Shown here piece by piece: positions 9,735 to 16,100 of a stretch of 64,000 nucleotides of DNA. Origin of the DNA: an uncultured Clostridium sp. GTDB lineage: Bacteria; Bacillota; Clostridia; Lachnospirales; Lachnospiraceae. The position numbers and the translations under genes are program-made. The stretch's first letter is position 1, and the number at the start of each line of letters is the position of its first letter. The notes beneath the pieces are model-generated. The model was not told the DNA's origin. It did no database searches and was given only the letters and a program-made list of their open reading frames with translations. The stretch covers positions 1 to 64,000 of the forward strand of contig CAMMNN010000011.1 of NCBI GenBank assembly GCA_946498245.1. Direction: 5' to 3'.

Positions 9735-10361
9735 TTATAACGATAGTATGGTTTGGGCGATTTTGACAGAGGACAGAAATCGCTTTAAATCCGGATATTT
9801 CAGACAGAGAAGAAAATAATTTTCTCTCTCAGAGGCAGGCTCGACGGGGCTGTTCATGGTAAGGCCCAGATGAAACTTTTTTCCGCGCTTTTCTTCCGGA
9901 TCCAGAAACAGGCGGCTTCGGCTGGTTATCTGAAAGCCCATCTGACCATAACAGGCGGTGCAGCGTGCAAAAAGGTTGGTGCTGTATTGATGAAAAATCT
10001 CTCCCAGGGGGATGCCGTTAGGGTGCTCCATGCCTGTAGGATCAGGAGTATACCTGGGGGTATCGTCAAAGGAGACGGAGAGAGAGGAGACAAAGGGATC
10101 CAAAATGCTGATGAGATCCGGCAGCATATCTAAGCGAAAATAGAAATCTGCTCTTTCTTTGTTTCCTGCCCGGGGATCAGAGCGCATATCTTCGATTTGA
10201 ATATCCTGGAGAATGTAAATAAGCAGCTCCTGGGTATCGGGCTTATCATACAGGCTGGCAATGGGGCAATCCCCCTGATCCCGGTCAGCGGATAGAACCA
10301 GCTTTTTGGAACGGCAGAAATTGCGGGCGTATTGGATATTGCAGCTTCCAAGGTGATTCAT
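9735..10361 (-). CDS. hypothetical protein in the putative restriction-modification operon
   Basis: A 208-residue soluble protein that I do not recognise. It contains scattered cysteines (CNIQ, DCPIAS, CTAC), a DDTPRYTPDPTGMEHPNG stretch and a C-terminal helical segment. The start at 10361 is chosen because AAAGGAGG stands 7 nt upstream; a 15-residue upstream extension lacks such a site. It lies between a PD-(D/E)XK-like protein (gap 45 bp) and the methyltransferase (gap 15 bp), so a role as a specificity or nuclease subunit is plausible but unproven. The acidic residues do not form a nuclease motif I can name. Confidence 0.65.
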   Translation of the reverse strand: MNHLGSCNIQYARNFCRSKKLVLSADRDQGDCPIASLYDKPDTQELLIYILQDIQIEDMRSDPRAGNKERADFYFRLDMLPDLISILDPFVSSLSVSFDDTPRYTPDPTGMEHPNGIPLGEIFHQYSTNLFARCTACYGQMGFQITSRSRLFLDPEEKRGKKFHLGLTMNSPVEPASERENYFLLCLKYPDLKRFLSSVKIAQTILSL

Positions 10362-10406
10362 AGCGTATCCTCCTTTGTAAAATGTGCGGAGATCCTTTGC
10401 AAGCAA

Positions 10407-11621
10407 CTATGGCCGCAGAGAAGGATTATAAAGAAACAGGCTGTTTGTCCATTCGTTTTGGAAGGGAAAGCCCTCTGTGGACCAGCCCAGTTGGCGCCGG
10501 TTTAAAATACCCAGGCCTTTCAGGGGATAAGGGATATATTTTAGGCCCAAGATACCCAGGTCTTCTGTAAATCCCCATTGAATCCGTGGGCTGGATAATT
10601 GGAAGAGCCGTTTCAGGCATGAAAGGATCCGCTTCCCCTGTTCCGGCCTTACGCCTGCGTAAGAGCAGACATTTTCAAAATCGTTTCCCATATAAGAGAT
10701 ACTGCCGCCGAATACATAAACCAGGGTCTGAAGAAAGAGAGGGATGTTGGCGGCCAGATCGATTTGGTGGCTTAATTCCTCTGCTATCTGAAAGAAGCAG
10801 GGATCATCGGAGGGCTCCATATGGATTCGGTTATCCAGAGCATTGTCCAGGGCATATTCAGCAGCGCAGACAATATAAGCTACCCGGTCTTTCAGCATCA
10901 AATATCCGGCAGCCTGACACAGAGGATTTTGCTGCATATAATACTCCGAAGAGCGATTTCCGGGTTTGATTTGAAGAATCCGGGCAATGGTTCGTACAAA
11001 GTCTCTGTAATCGTCTATCAGGGCTTTGATTTGGCGGGAGCGCTGGGCCAGATCGGGGGTTTTCCAGACTTCCCCGATTAAAACGGCCAGGTGTCTGCGG
11101 ATAGCCTGATAAGCGGCCTTTTCGCGGTCTGCCCTCCAGGGGCCGCCCAAAAGGGAAGCTATGGTTTCTTTCTCAAACAGGCGGTTGCTGATGTCATTGG
11201 CAGAATAGAAAAAGGAAAAACGCTGCTCCATATCCCCGGCTTCTATGAGGCGGGCCATTTGTTCTGGCGTGATAACGTCAATTCCCTGAACCTTTCCGGC
11301 TTTTACTATGTCCGCAGTTTGGTGGCTGGTGCAGATTAGAAGACTGCGATCCGCCTTTACCCGCTGGGAAACTCCGCTGAAAAGGTACAGGTCATTGAAG
11401 TCGCAGCCGCGCTTGCATTCCCCCAGTATTGTAGAAACGGTATTTTTGTGAAACTGTTTCCCGTAAATATCCAGTTCGAATAAATCGACTTTTCCAGGCC
11501 CGTCCTCCTTATCTTCCAGCCATTTTAAATTGCTGTCTACATAATAGTCCAGGGTCTGAAAATAAGACGCTGTAAAGATTTCCAGGTTTTTTCCGCTGCT
11601 GCAGAGTTTTTCCCAATCCAT
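10407..11621 (-). CDS. putative restriction endonuclease-like protein (PD-(D/E)XK fold)
   Basis: A 404-residue protein. Near residues 43-72 it shows a pattern like a PD-(D/E)XK nuclease core: KVDLFELDI, then ILGECKRG, giving an Asp followed about 25 residues later by Glu-x-Lys. A following strand, SLLICTSHQTAD, matches the usual core layout of Mrr- or Holliday-resolvase-type restriction domains. The remaining 270 residues are helical and unrecognised. GGAGG lies 8 nt before the ATG. It is first in a leftward operon with an unknown protein and a beta-class methyltransferase, which supports a restriction role. Which strand or site is cut cannot be told. Confidence 0.65.
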   Translation of the reverse strand: MDWEKLCSSGKNLEIFTASYFQTLDYYVDSNLKWLEDKEDGPGKVDLFELDIYGKQFHKNTVSTILGECKRGCDFNDLYLFSGVSQRVKADRSLLICTSHQTADIVKAGKVQGIDVITPEQMARLIEAGDMEQRFSFFYSANDISNRLFEKETIASLLGGPWRADREKAAYQAIRRHLAVLIGEVWKTPDLAQRSRQIKALIDDYRDFVRTIARILQIKPGNRSSEYYMQQNPLCQAAGYLMLKDRVAYIVCAAEYALDNALDNRIHMEPSDDPCFFQIAEELSHQIDLAANIPLFLQTLVYVFGGSISYMGNDFENVCSYAGVRPEQGKRILSCLKRLFQLSSPRIQWGFTEDLGILGLKYIPYPLKGLGILNRRQLGWSTEGFPFQNEWTNSLFLYNPSLRP

Positions 11622-11671
11622 AGGCGTGGCCTCCTAATTGAATCCGTTTTCAGCAAAGTCTAGGTACGTTC

Positions 11672-12040
11672 TCATTGCCATACAGACACTCCTTCTTTTT
11701 TAATTGTTTGGAAGAAAAGCATATTGCTGTCTTCCCATTCCTTTCCAATGACAACTTTCAAATCTGTCTCTGCCGCCAATAAATCAGGCTCAGAAATGGT
11801 TCCCTTTAGCAGATGGATTTTTCGGCTGAGATCAGGGAGGGATTTTGCAGAAGGGTCTAATACAAGGCATAAATCAACATCACTGTTCCAGGACTCTTCT
11901 TTTCTGGCACAGCTTCCAAATAAAATAAGATCCTCCACAAAGGGAACAATATCGGATTTTTTAATTTCTTTTATGGCGTAAGCAATTGCTGTTTTGTGAC
12001 GTTCTGATATGCAGCCGGTTCTTTTTTCCACTGTTCTCAT
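11672..12040 (-). CDS. MNT-type nucleotidyltransferase domain protein (MntA-like)
   Basis: A 122-residue minimal nucleotidyltransferase of the polymerase-beta fold. The core is LILFGSCARKEESWNSDVDL: the GS motif, the R-K-E-x-S spacer and the metal-binding D-x-D (DVD), followed by strand CLVLD and a third acidic position, possibly in DLKVVIG. Proteins of this size usually act as antitoxins that AMPylate a HEPN toxin encoded next door. No HEPN gene is visible on either side, so this looks like an orphan or a partner acting elsewhere. AAGG stands 8 nt before the ATG. It is 50 bp upstream of the putative restriction operon on the same strand and could be transcribed with it. Confidence 0.75.
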   Translation of the reverse strand: MRTVEKRTGCISERHKTAIAYAIKEIKKSDIVPFVEDLILFGSCARKEESWNSDVDLCLVLDPSAKSLPDLSRKIHLLKGTISEPDLLAAETDLKVVIGKEWEDSNMLFFQTIKKEGVSVWQ

Positions 12041-12212
12041 ATTAAAATCCTTTCAGTTCTTCCTTTTACACTTCACACTAATATTTTACACTATCCGGGG
12101 GCAGTTGTGAAGTTTCACAGCTTCGTTATGGTATTTCATTATATCAAAAACCCCATGAACAGGCAATACGGCGGCTGGGGAGTGGAACTATGTGTAAAAT
12201 AAAAATTTGAAA

Positions 12213-12241
12213 TTGTAAAAGGGCGTAAAGTCTGGTAAAAT
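12213..12241 (+). promoter_or_regulatory. sigma-A-type promoter for the O-antigen-ligase-like gene
   Basis: TTGTAA (12213-12218) and TAAAAT (12236-12241) are 17 bp apart, with a TGG extended -10. The promoter ends about 48 bp before the 12289 start. The rest of 12041-12288 is noncoding; it contains the copy of an AT-rich 12-mer (12138-12149) that is also found at 61-72. Confidence 0.5.
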
Positions 12242-12288
12242 AAAAGCACATTGCGTTTCTGCACATACATTGGGAAGGAGGAAGGGCA

Positions 12289-13488
12289 ATGGCAATGGTG
12301 TTTTTTGTCTTGTTTTTCATCTTAAAGCCCCTTTACATCTTCCCGTCAGGCGGATTAGGGCTGGCTGATATTTTCCTGTTTTTATGTGCGGTTACTCTCT
12401 TTTGGGAATGGCTGTCCCAGAGAAAAGAGGGGAAAGGCTCCGGGCTTTTGGACTGGAAAGAAGACGGAGCGCTGTATGTATTTTTAGCCGCCGTGGTACT
12501 AATCAATGGTATTTATAGCTGGAGAGAGCAAAATACAGAGTTTATCCGTTATACGGCGTATTGGCTGTACAGCGTTATGGCCGTCTGGTGTTTCCGGCGT
12601 TTAAGCAAGAAAGACGGTTTTTCCAGATGGATTTTGAATGGAGCCCAGTTTAATGTTTTAGTGCAGACCGGATTCTGGATTTCCGGCCAGGGCCGGATTT
12701 TTTATGAATATTGGGGCGGAACGCGTTATATGGGTACCTTTAATGACCCTAATCAGTTGGCCTTTTTTCTCTTTCTGATGGCGATACTCTTATATTTGGC
12801 CAGGGGAGAAAAGAAAAACATATTTGATATACTGTTTTACGGGCTGGCGCTTCTGCTGATTGCAGTGAGCAAATCTACAGGGATTTTCTTAGGGGTCCTG
12901 ATTGCTGCAGCAGCTTGGGGAATGCAGGTTTTATGGCGAATTTATCGTTCCGGCCGGGTAGACAGAAAGATTTTAGGCATCATATTGGGGGCCTGTCTGA
13001 TTGTATTTGCGGCAGTTATGATTTATCTGTGGCCGCCTGCTGATTTTTCGGTCCGGGAAGGAAATTATACCTTAGTTGAAAGAATACAGGAGAAGATTTG
13101 GAAAGCGGTCTATGGAGGAGGAAGCAGCTTTTTTATGGATCGCGGTCTGGAAAAATGCTGGTTATATCCGCAGTACCTTTTGTACGGAGCGGGAGAGGGT
13201 GGATTTGCAAGATTTACTTTGGCTTCCCAGGTAAATGAAATCCATTCCTGCCTGTTTAGTATTCTGTTTTGTTACGGTCTGATTCCGACAATCCTGCTGA
13301 TGTACTGGCTGATGAAGGAGCTGCGGCGGCTGGAAGGCTGGATGTGGCCAATGATTCTGGGCCTTCTGGCTGAAAGCTTTTTGCTGGTGAATTACCGCCA
13401 GCCCATGTTCTGGCTGGTATTGATTTGGGGAAGCCTGAATGTACCCGGCGTCCAAGCACGTGGAATACGGTGTGTCCGGAAGGGATAA
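12289..13488 (+). CDS. O-antigen ligase / polymerase-like integral membrane protein
   Basis: A 399-residue membrane protein with about 10-11 hydrophobic segments and a large extracytoplasmic loop near residues 255-310, the usual topology of Wzy polymerases and WaaL ligases. The segment TRYMGTFNDPNQLAFFLFLM near residues 145-165 resembles the conserved region of the Wzy_C/O-antigen-ligase family. It may polymerise or attach surface glycan repeat units. GGAGG lies 7 nt upstream of the ATG. It stands alone, more than 23 kb from the glycan locus at 37-50 kb, with a defence island on one side and Spo0A-like regulators on the other. The substrate is unknown. Confidence 0.75.
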   Translation: MAMVFFVLFFILKPLYIFPSGGLGLADIFLFLCAVTLFWEWLSQRKEGKGSGLLDWKEDGALYVFLAAVVLINGIYSWREQNTEFIRYTAYWLYSVMAVWCFRRLSKKDGFSRWILNGAQFNVLVQTGFWISGQGRIFYEYWGGTRYMGTFNDPNQLAFFLFLMAILLYLARGEKKNIFDILFYGLALLLIAVSKSTGIFLGVLIAAAAWGMQVLWRIYRSGRVDRKILGIILGACLIVFAAVMIYLWPPADFSVREGNYTLVERIQEKIWKAVYGGGSSFFMDRGLEKCWLYPQYLLYGAGEGGFARFTLASQVNEIHSCLFSILFCYGLIPTILLMYWLMKELRRLEGWMWPMILGLLAESFLLVNYRQPMFWLVLIWGSLNVPGVQARGIRCVRKG

Positions 13489-13509
13489 TATTTTATTTTT
13501 TACGATTTT

Positions 13510-13528
13510 AGACGTTTCGCCGTATACT
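13510..13528 (+). promoter_or_regulatory. promoter/operator motif of the first Spo0A-C-like gene
   Basis: A GACG-TTTC-GCC element runs directly into the -10 hexamer TATACT (13523-13528). The same arrangement occurs before the paralogous gene (14092-14110). No good -35 is visible, which suggests control by a bound regulator. The imperfect box TTCGCCG resembles the Spo0A box TTCGACA. Confidence 0.4.
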
Positions 13529-13560
13529 GGTTGTAAAAAATGAGAAAGAGAGGAAACATT

Positions 13561-13884
13561 ATGAAAACGGTTGAAGCAGTCTTTAAGGAATTTCCATTTT
13601 TGCGCGGGTACAAAGGATACGGCGGATTGATACTGTGTCTGCAGATGGCGGCTGAGGATGAGGAACGGCTGACGGATATTCGAAGACAGTTGTATTTGCC
13701 GGCGGCCCAACTGCGGGGAGAGAGCTTGTGTAATTTCGAGAAGAATCTGAGGACGGTAAGGGACGCATTTTTGATGTACGGAGGGCGTGAGTATCTGGAA
13801 ACGGTTCTGGGACACAAAATTGTCCTGCCCCTTTATCCAAGGGAGCTGATAGAAGCAGTGCTGGAGTGCATGAAAGAAGAGTAA
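13561..13884 (+). CDS. stand-alone Spo0A C-terminal-domain-like regulator, paralog 1
   Basis: A 107-residue protein aligning by eye with the sigma-factor-like DNA-binding output domain of Spo0A. It shares the N-terminal FLRGYKGYGGL (Spo0A HIKGYQYL), the LY...A stretch, NFEKNLRTVRDAF matching RVERAIRHAIEVAW of the recognition region, and the G..P..E.I ending. There is no receiver domain, so phosphorelay control is unlikely. The start at 13561 is chosen because AGAGAGG precedes it; an in-frame ATG 21 bp upstream lacks a site. Paralog 2, of identical length, follows 260 bp later. Target genes are unknown; the nearby CIS operon is a reasonable candidate. Confidence 0.7.
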   Translation: MKTVEAVFKEFPFLRGYKGYGGLILCLQMAAEDEERLTDIRRQLYLPAAQLRGESLCNFEKNLRTVRDAFLMYGGREYLETVLGHKIVLPLYPRELIEAVLECMKEE

Positions 13885-13939
13885 TACATCATCTGGCCTG
13901 CCTGTAAAAAACCGAAACACATTATTTGACATAATGAAG

Positions 13940-13976
13940 AAAAGCCTTTGGAGGAAAACTGCCAGAGGCTTTTTCC
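13940..13976 (+). terminator. intrinsic terminator after the first Spo0A-C-like gene
   Basis: Stem AAAGCCTTTGG / CCAGAGGCTTT, with one G-T pair, encloses a 10-nt loop and is followed by TTTTCC. It lies 56 bp after the stop codon and separates the two paralogs into independent transcripts. Confidence 0.7.
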
Positions 13977-14090
13977 TTTGGGAAAGAAACCAGAATGGAG
14001 TCGTAAAAAGAGGGAAAACGTCGAGGGATCGCTCTTAGAGAAAAGATTTTTCGGTTTCAAAAGTCTAAAAAAGTCTAATTTTTTCTATTC

Positions 14091-14110
14091 AAGACGATTC
14101 GTCGTATACT
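14091..14110 (+). promoter_or_regulatory. promoter with palindromic operator for the second Spo0A-C-like gene
   Basis: The perfect palindrome GACGA-T-TCGTC (14093-14103) abuts the -10 TATACT (14105-14110), 34 bp before the 14144 start. It is nearly the same as the element at 13511-13528. A shared autoregulatory operator for the two paralogs is the simplest reading; binding is not shown. Confidence 0.45.
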
Positions 14111-14143
14111 AGAAGAAAATCAGCATAGTGAGGAGGTAAGAAA

Positions 14144-14467
14144 ATGAAGACGCCCGAGGAGATTTTGAGTGGGGTTCCGTTTCTGAAGGGATATAAAGGG
14201 TACGCCGGATTGCTGATATGTCTGGAAATGGTAGCGGCAGATGAAAGCCGGCTGATTAATATCCGAAAGAATGTATATACGCCCGTTGCAGCCCGGAGAG
14301 GGGAAAGTGTGTACAATTTTGAAAAGAACCTGAGGACAGTAAGGGACGCGTTTTTAATGTACGGAGGCAAGGAGTATCTGGAACGGTTATTGGGGAGAAG
14401 CGTCCATGCGCCTCTTTATCCCAGAGAACTGATTGAAGCTCTGGTAGAGTGTATGAAAGAAGAATAA
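14144..14467 (+). CDS. stand-alone Spo0A C-terminal-domain-like regulator, paralog 2
   Basis: A 107-residue paralog of the protein at 13561. The shared stretches include FLKGYKGYAGLLICLEM, NFEKNLRTVRDAFLMYGG and LYPRELIEA, so the two arose by tandem duplication. The putative recognition helix ENLRTVRDAF-type region is almost unchanged, while the N-terminal ten residues differ. It corresponds to the effector domain of Spo0A without the receiver. GAGGAGG lies 8 nt ahead of the ATG. It is 145 bp from the convergent LytTR gene, the divergent regulator of the CIS operon. Confidence 0.7.
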   Translation: MKTPEEILSGVPFLKGYKGYAGLLICLEMVAADESRLINIRKNVYTPVAARRGESVYNFEKNLRTVRDAFLMYGGKEYLERLLGRSVHAPLYPRELIEALVECMKEE

Positions 14468-14480
14468 AATGGAAAATGAA

Positions 14481-14550
14481 AGAAGGAGACTTTCCTGGAC
14501 AGCCCTGGCTTTAGAAAGCCGAAGGACTCCCGGGATAAGTCTCCTTTTCT
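14481..14550. terminator. long hairpin between convergent regulator genes
   Basis: AGAAGGAGACTT at 14481-14492 pairs with AAGTCTCCTTTTCT at 14537-14550. An inner pairing CCTGG/CCGGG and a TTTAGAAAGCC segment lie between them. The A/T-rich outer arms give a U-tract on either strand, so it probably ends both the second Spo0A-C-like transcript and the convergent LytTR transcript. Confidence 0.6.
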
Positions 14551-14611
14551 AATGGCATAAGAAAACCCGTTTCGTACTGCACAGAACAGAACCATCGGTG
14601 GCACACTCTTT

Positions 14612-15424
14612 TTAGTCGGACTGGACCTGGTAGGGTTCCAGCAGCTTATGCTTTACGTCCCGGTAGCGCTTTTCCGGAACGGGCAGTTTAATGCCGCCGG
14701 CCAGTTCCACATAGTACCGGTTAAGCTGCAGGACGTAGTCCTGATTGACAATAAAGCTTCTGTGAATGCGGATAAAATGTTCCGGCAGGACAGAGGCCAC
14801 CCGGTTAATGGGCGCATTGATTACGTAGCTGCAGGAGTGCAGAAAAAAGAGGGTGTGGACATTAGATGCTTCGACGTAAAGAATATCACAGGGCTGAAAA
14901 AAGTAGTCCTGGGCATTAGGCCCGCGAAAATGGAGGGGACGCCGGGACTGATGGCCGCCAATGGATTCGGAAGGCAGTAAAAGGGAGGGCTCCCTGACGG
15001 TTTCCAGAAAGGGAAACACATTTTGATACTGCCAGGGAATGGAAAATGAAATATGCATATGAAGGAGAAGAAGCTTTTTGTCCGTCTGAATCCAAACGCA
15101 GGAAATCCGGTATGTATCGGAGCGGTTAAACCGGCTTCCGGGCATAGTGGAAGCCAGATAATGACCGGCAATGAAAATTAGCCGCACGGAAGAATGAAGA
15201 ATTTGGTAGTGTTCTTCTGTAACCATATAAAGAGGGGGACAGATGAAAGAGGACAGAGCTTTTTGAACGTTTTGAGATCCGGTAAGAGCTGATTGAGCAG
15301 AGGGGCCGATCCAACAGATTTCAGGATGGAACAGAGGGAAAATAGGAGCAAAATTGCATTGGTGCAATTGATGGGTAACTGTGCTGGTGAGGGCCAGCGC
15401 TTTTGTTTCTAACATATTCGACAT
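14612..15424 (-). CDS. LytTR-family DNA-binding regulator divergent from the CIS operon
   Basis: A 270-residue regulator. The C-terminal 100 residues are a LytTR domain: DILYVEASNVHTLFF, the HFIRIHRSFIVNQDYV core and a final strand KLPVPEKRYRDVKHKLLE. The N-terminal 150 residues are not a receiver domain; they look like a small alpha/beta sensory fold, perhaps SnoaL-like, containing WIGPSAQSALTG. Phosphorylation control is therefore unlikely. The start at 15424 has GCAGGAGG 7 nt upstream. It is divergent from the CIS operon across a 232-bp region with tandem repeats 20 bp apart, the spacing expected of LytTR sites. It is probably the pathway-specific regulator of the injection system. Confidence 0.85.
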   Translation of the reverse strand: MSNMLETKALALTSTVTHQLHQCNFAPIFPLFHPEICWIGPSAQSALTGSQNVQKALSSFICPPLYMVTEEHYQILHSSVRLIFIAGHYLASTMPGSRFNRSDTYRISCVWIQTDKKLLLLHMHISFSIPWQYQNVFPFLETVREPSLLLPSESIGGHQSRRPLHFRGPNAQDYFFQPCDILYVEASNVHTLFFLHSCSYVINAPINRVASVLPEHFIRIHRSFIVNQDYVLQLNRYYVELAGGIKLPVPEKRYRDVKHKLLEPYQVQSD

Positions 15425-15443
15425 ATTGCTGCCTCCTGCGTAC

Positions 15444-15472
15444 ATTTTAAGAGCTTCTCCCTGAAAAGGCAA
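15444..15472 (-). promoter_or_regulatory. sigma-A-type promoter of the LytTR gene
   Basis: On the minus strand TTGCCT (15472-15467) and TAAAAT (15449-15444) are 17 bp apart. This gives a leader of about 13 nt that just contains the GGAGG site. The match is good but the short leader is unusual. Confidence 0.4.
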
Positions 15473-15513
15473 AAGTGATTGGTTTTGTTTCGTAGGTGTT
15501 TCGCAAAAAGCCG

Positions 15514-15542
15514 TTGTGCTTATAGAATCACAATATTATAAT
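15514..15542 (+). promoter_or_regulatory. candidate promoter of the CIS operon
   Basis: TTGTGC (15514-15519) and a perfect TATAAT (15537-15542) are 17 bp apart. The start of transcription would fall near 15549, about 108 nt before the DUF4157 gene. The tandem TATGAC repeats lie just downstream of this point. Confidence 0.45.
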
Positions 15543-15557
15543 GGAAAAAATCACAGG

Positions 15558-15590
15558 ATATGACATAAAATAAGAAAATATGACTAAAAA
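15558..15590 (+). promoter_or_regulatory. tandem direct repeats, possible LytTR binding site
   Basis: ATATGACATAAAA (15558-15570) and ATATGACTAAAAA (15578-15590) repeat at exactly 20 bp. LytTR regulators typically bind two imperfect direct repeats about two helical turns apart. The site lies between the divergent LytTR gene and the CIS operon. A second, weaker promoter (ATGACT, 16 bp, TATAAA at 15602) would overlap the second repeat. Confidence 0.4.
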
Positions 15591-15656
15591 CGATAAAACG
15601 GTATAAAAAATAGCGATAAAAGGCGGAAATGACTACTGAAAAAAGAGGAAAGGAAA

Positions 15657-16031
15657 ATGGAGGCGGAAGTTCAGGAAGGAAAGGACGGAAAACGGGAAAG
15701 AGGAAACGGAAGCGGGAATGTCCGGGAACTGTCCGGAACCATAGGAAATCAGGCCATGCAGCTTTTGACACGGGCGGAAAAGGAACAGAAGGTGTCCATG
15801 GCAAATGTGGAGATTTATGCTAATTCCTCAAAACCGGCAGATGTGGGAGCAAGGGCTTTTGCACAGGGGAATAAAATTTATCTGGGGCCGGGACAGGAGA
15901 AACATCTGTCCCACGAGATAGGACACGTGGTTCAGCAAAAAAAGGGGAAGGTATTTCCTACAGGCACAGTAAATGGAATGCCTGTCAATGAGGATCCCAG
16001 ACTGGAAGCAGAGGCGGAACAGATGTTTTAA
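15657..16031 (+). CDS. DUF4157 putative metallopeptidase, first gene of the CIS operon
   Basis: A 124-residue protein. After a charged, flexible 20-residue start comes a DUF4157 domain: GARAFAQGNKIYLGPG, then the zincin motif HEIGH (86-90) within HLSHEIGHVVQQ, and a C-terminal ED...EAEAEQMF helix that could supply the third zinc ligand. DUF4157 domains are typical of extracellular contractile injection systems, often as part of cargo or maturation proteins; here the domain stands alone. GAGGAAAGG precedes the ATG. It is 69 bp ahead of the sheath gene. It may process a structural protein or be a small effector; both are inference. Confidence 0.8.
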   Translation: MEAEVQEGKDGKRERGNGSGNVRELSGTIGNQAMQLLTRAEKEQKVSMANVEIYANSSKPADVGARAFAQGNKIYLGPGQEKHLSHEIGHVVQQKKGKVFPTGTVNGMPVNEDPRLEAEAEQMF

Positions 16032-16100
16032 CAGGAGCGTTTAACAGGAGCGGCCCATTGCGGGTATTTATAAAATTTGGGAAGGAAAGGCGGAAACGGT

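Noticed and set aside
15417-15423. Perfect Spo0A box (TTCGACA) over the LytTR start codon
   Set aside because: A 7-mer on either strand is expected about eight times in 64 kb by chance, and here it lies in coding sequence, so it is not evidence of control by itself.
15591-15621. CGATAAAA repeat pair as a third regulatory repeat
   Set aside because: The spacing is 23 bp rather than 20 and the sequence is simple A-rich; it is not convincing beside the TATGAC pair.
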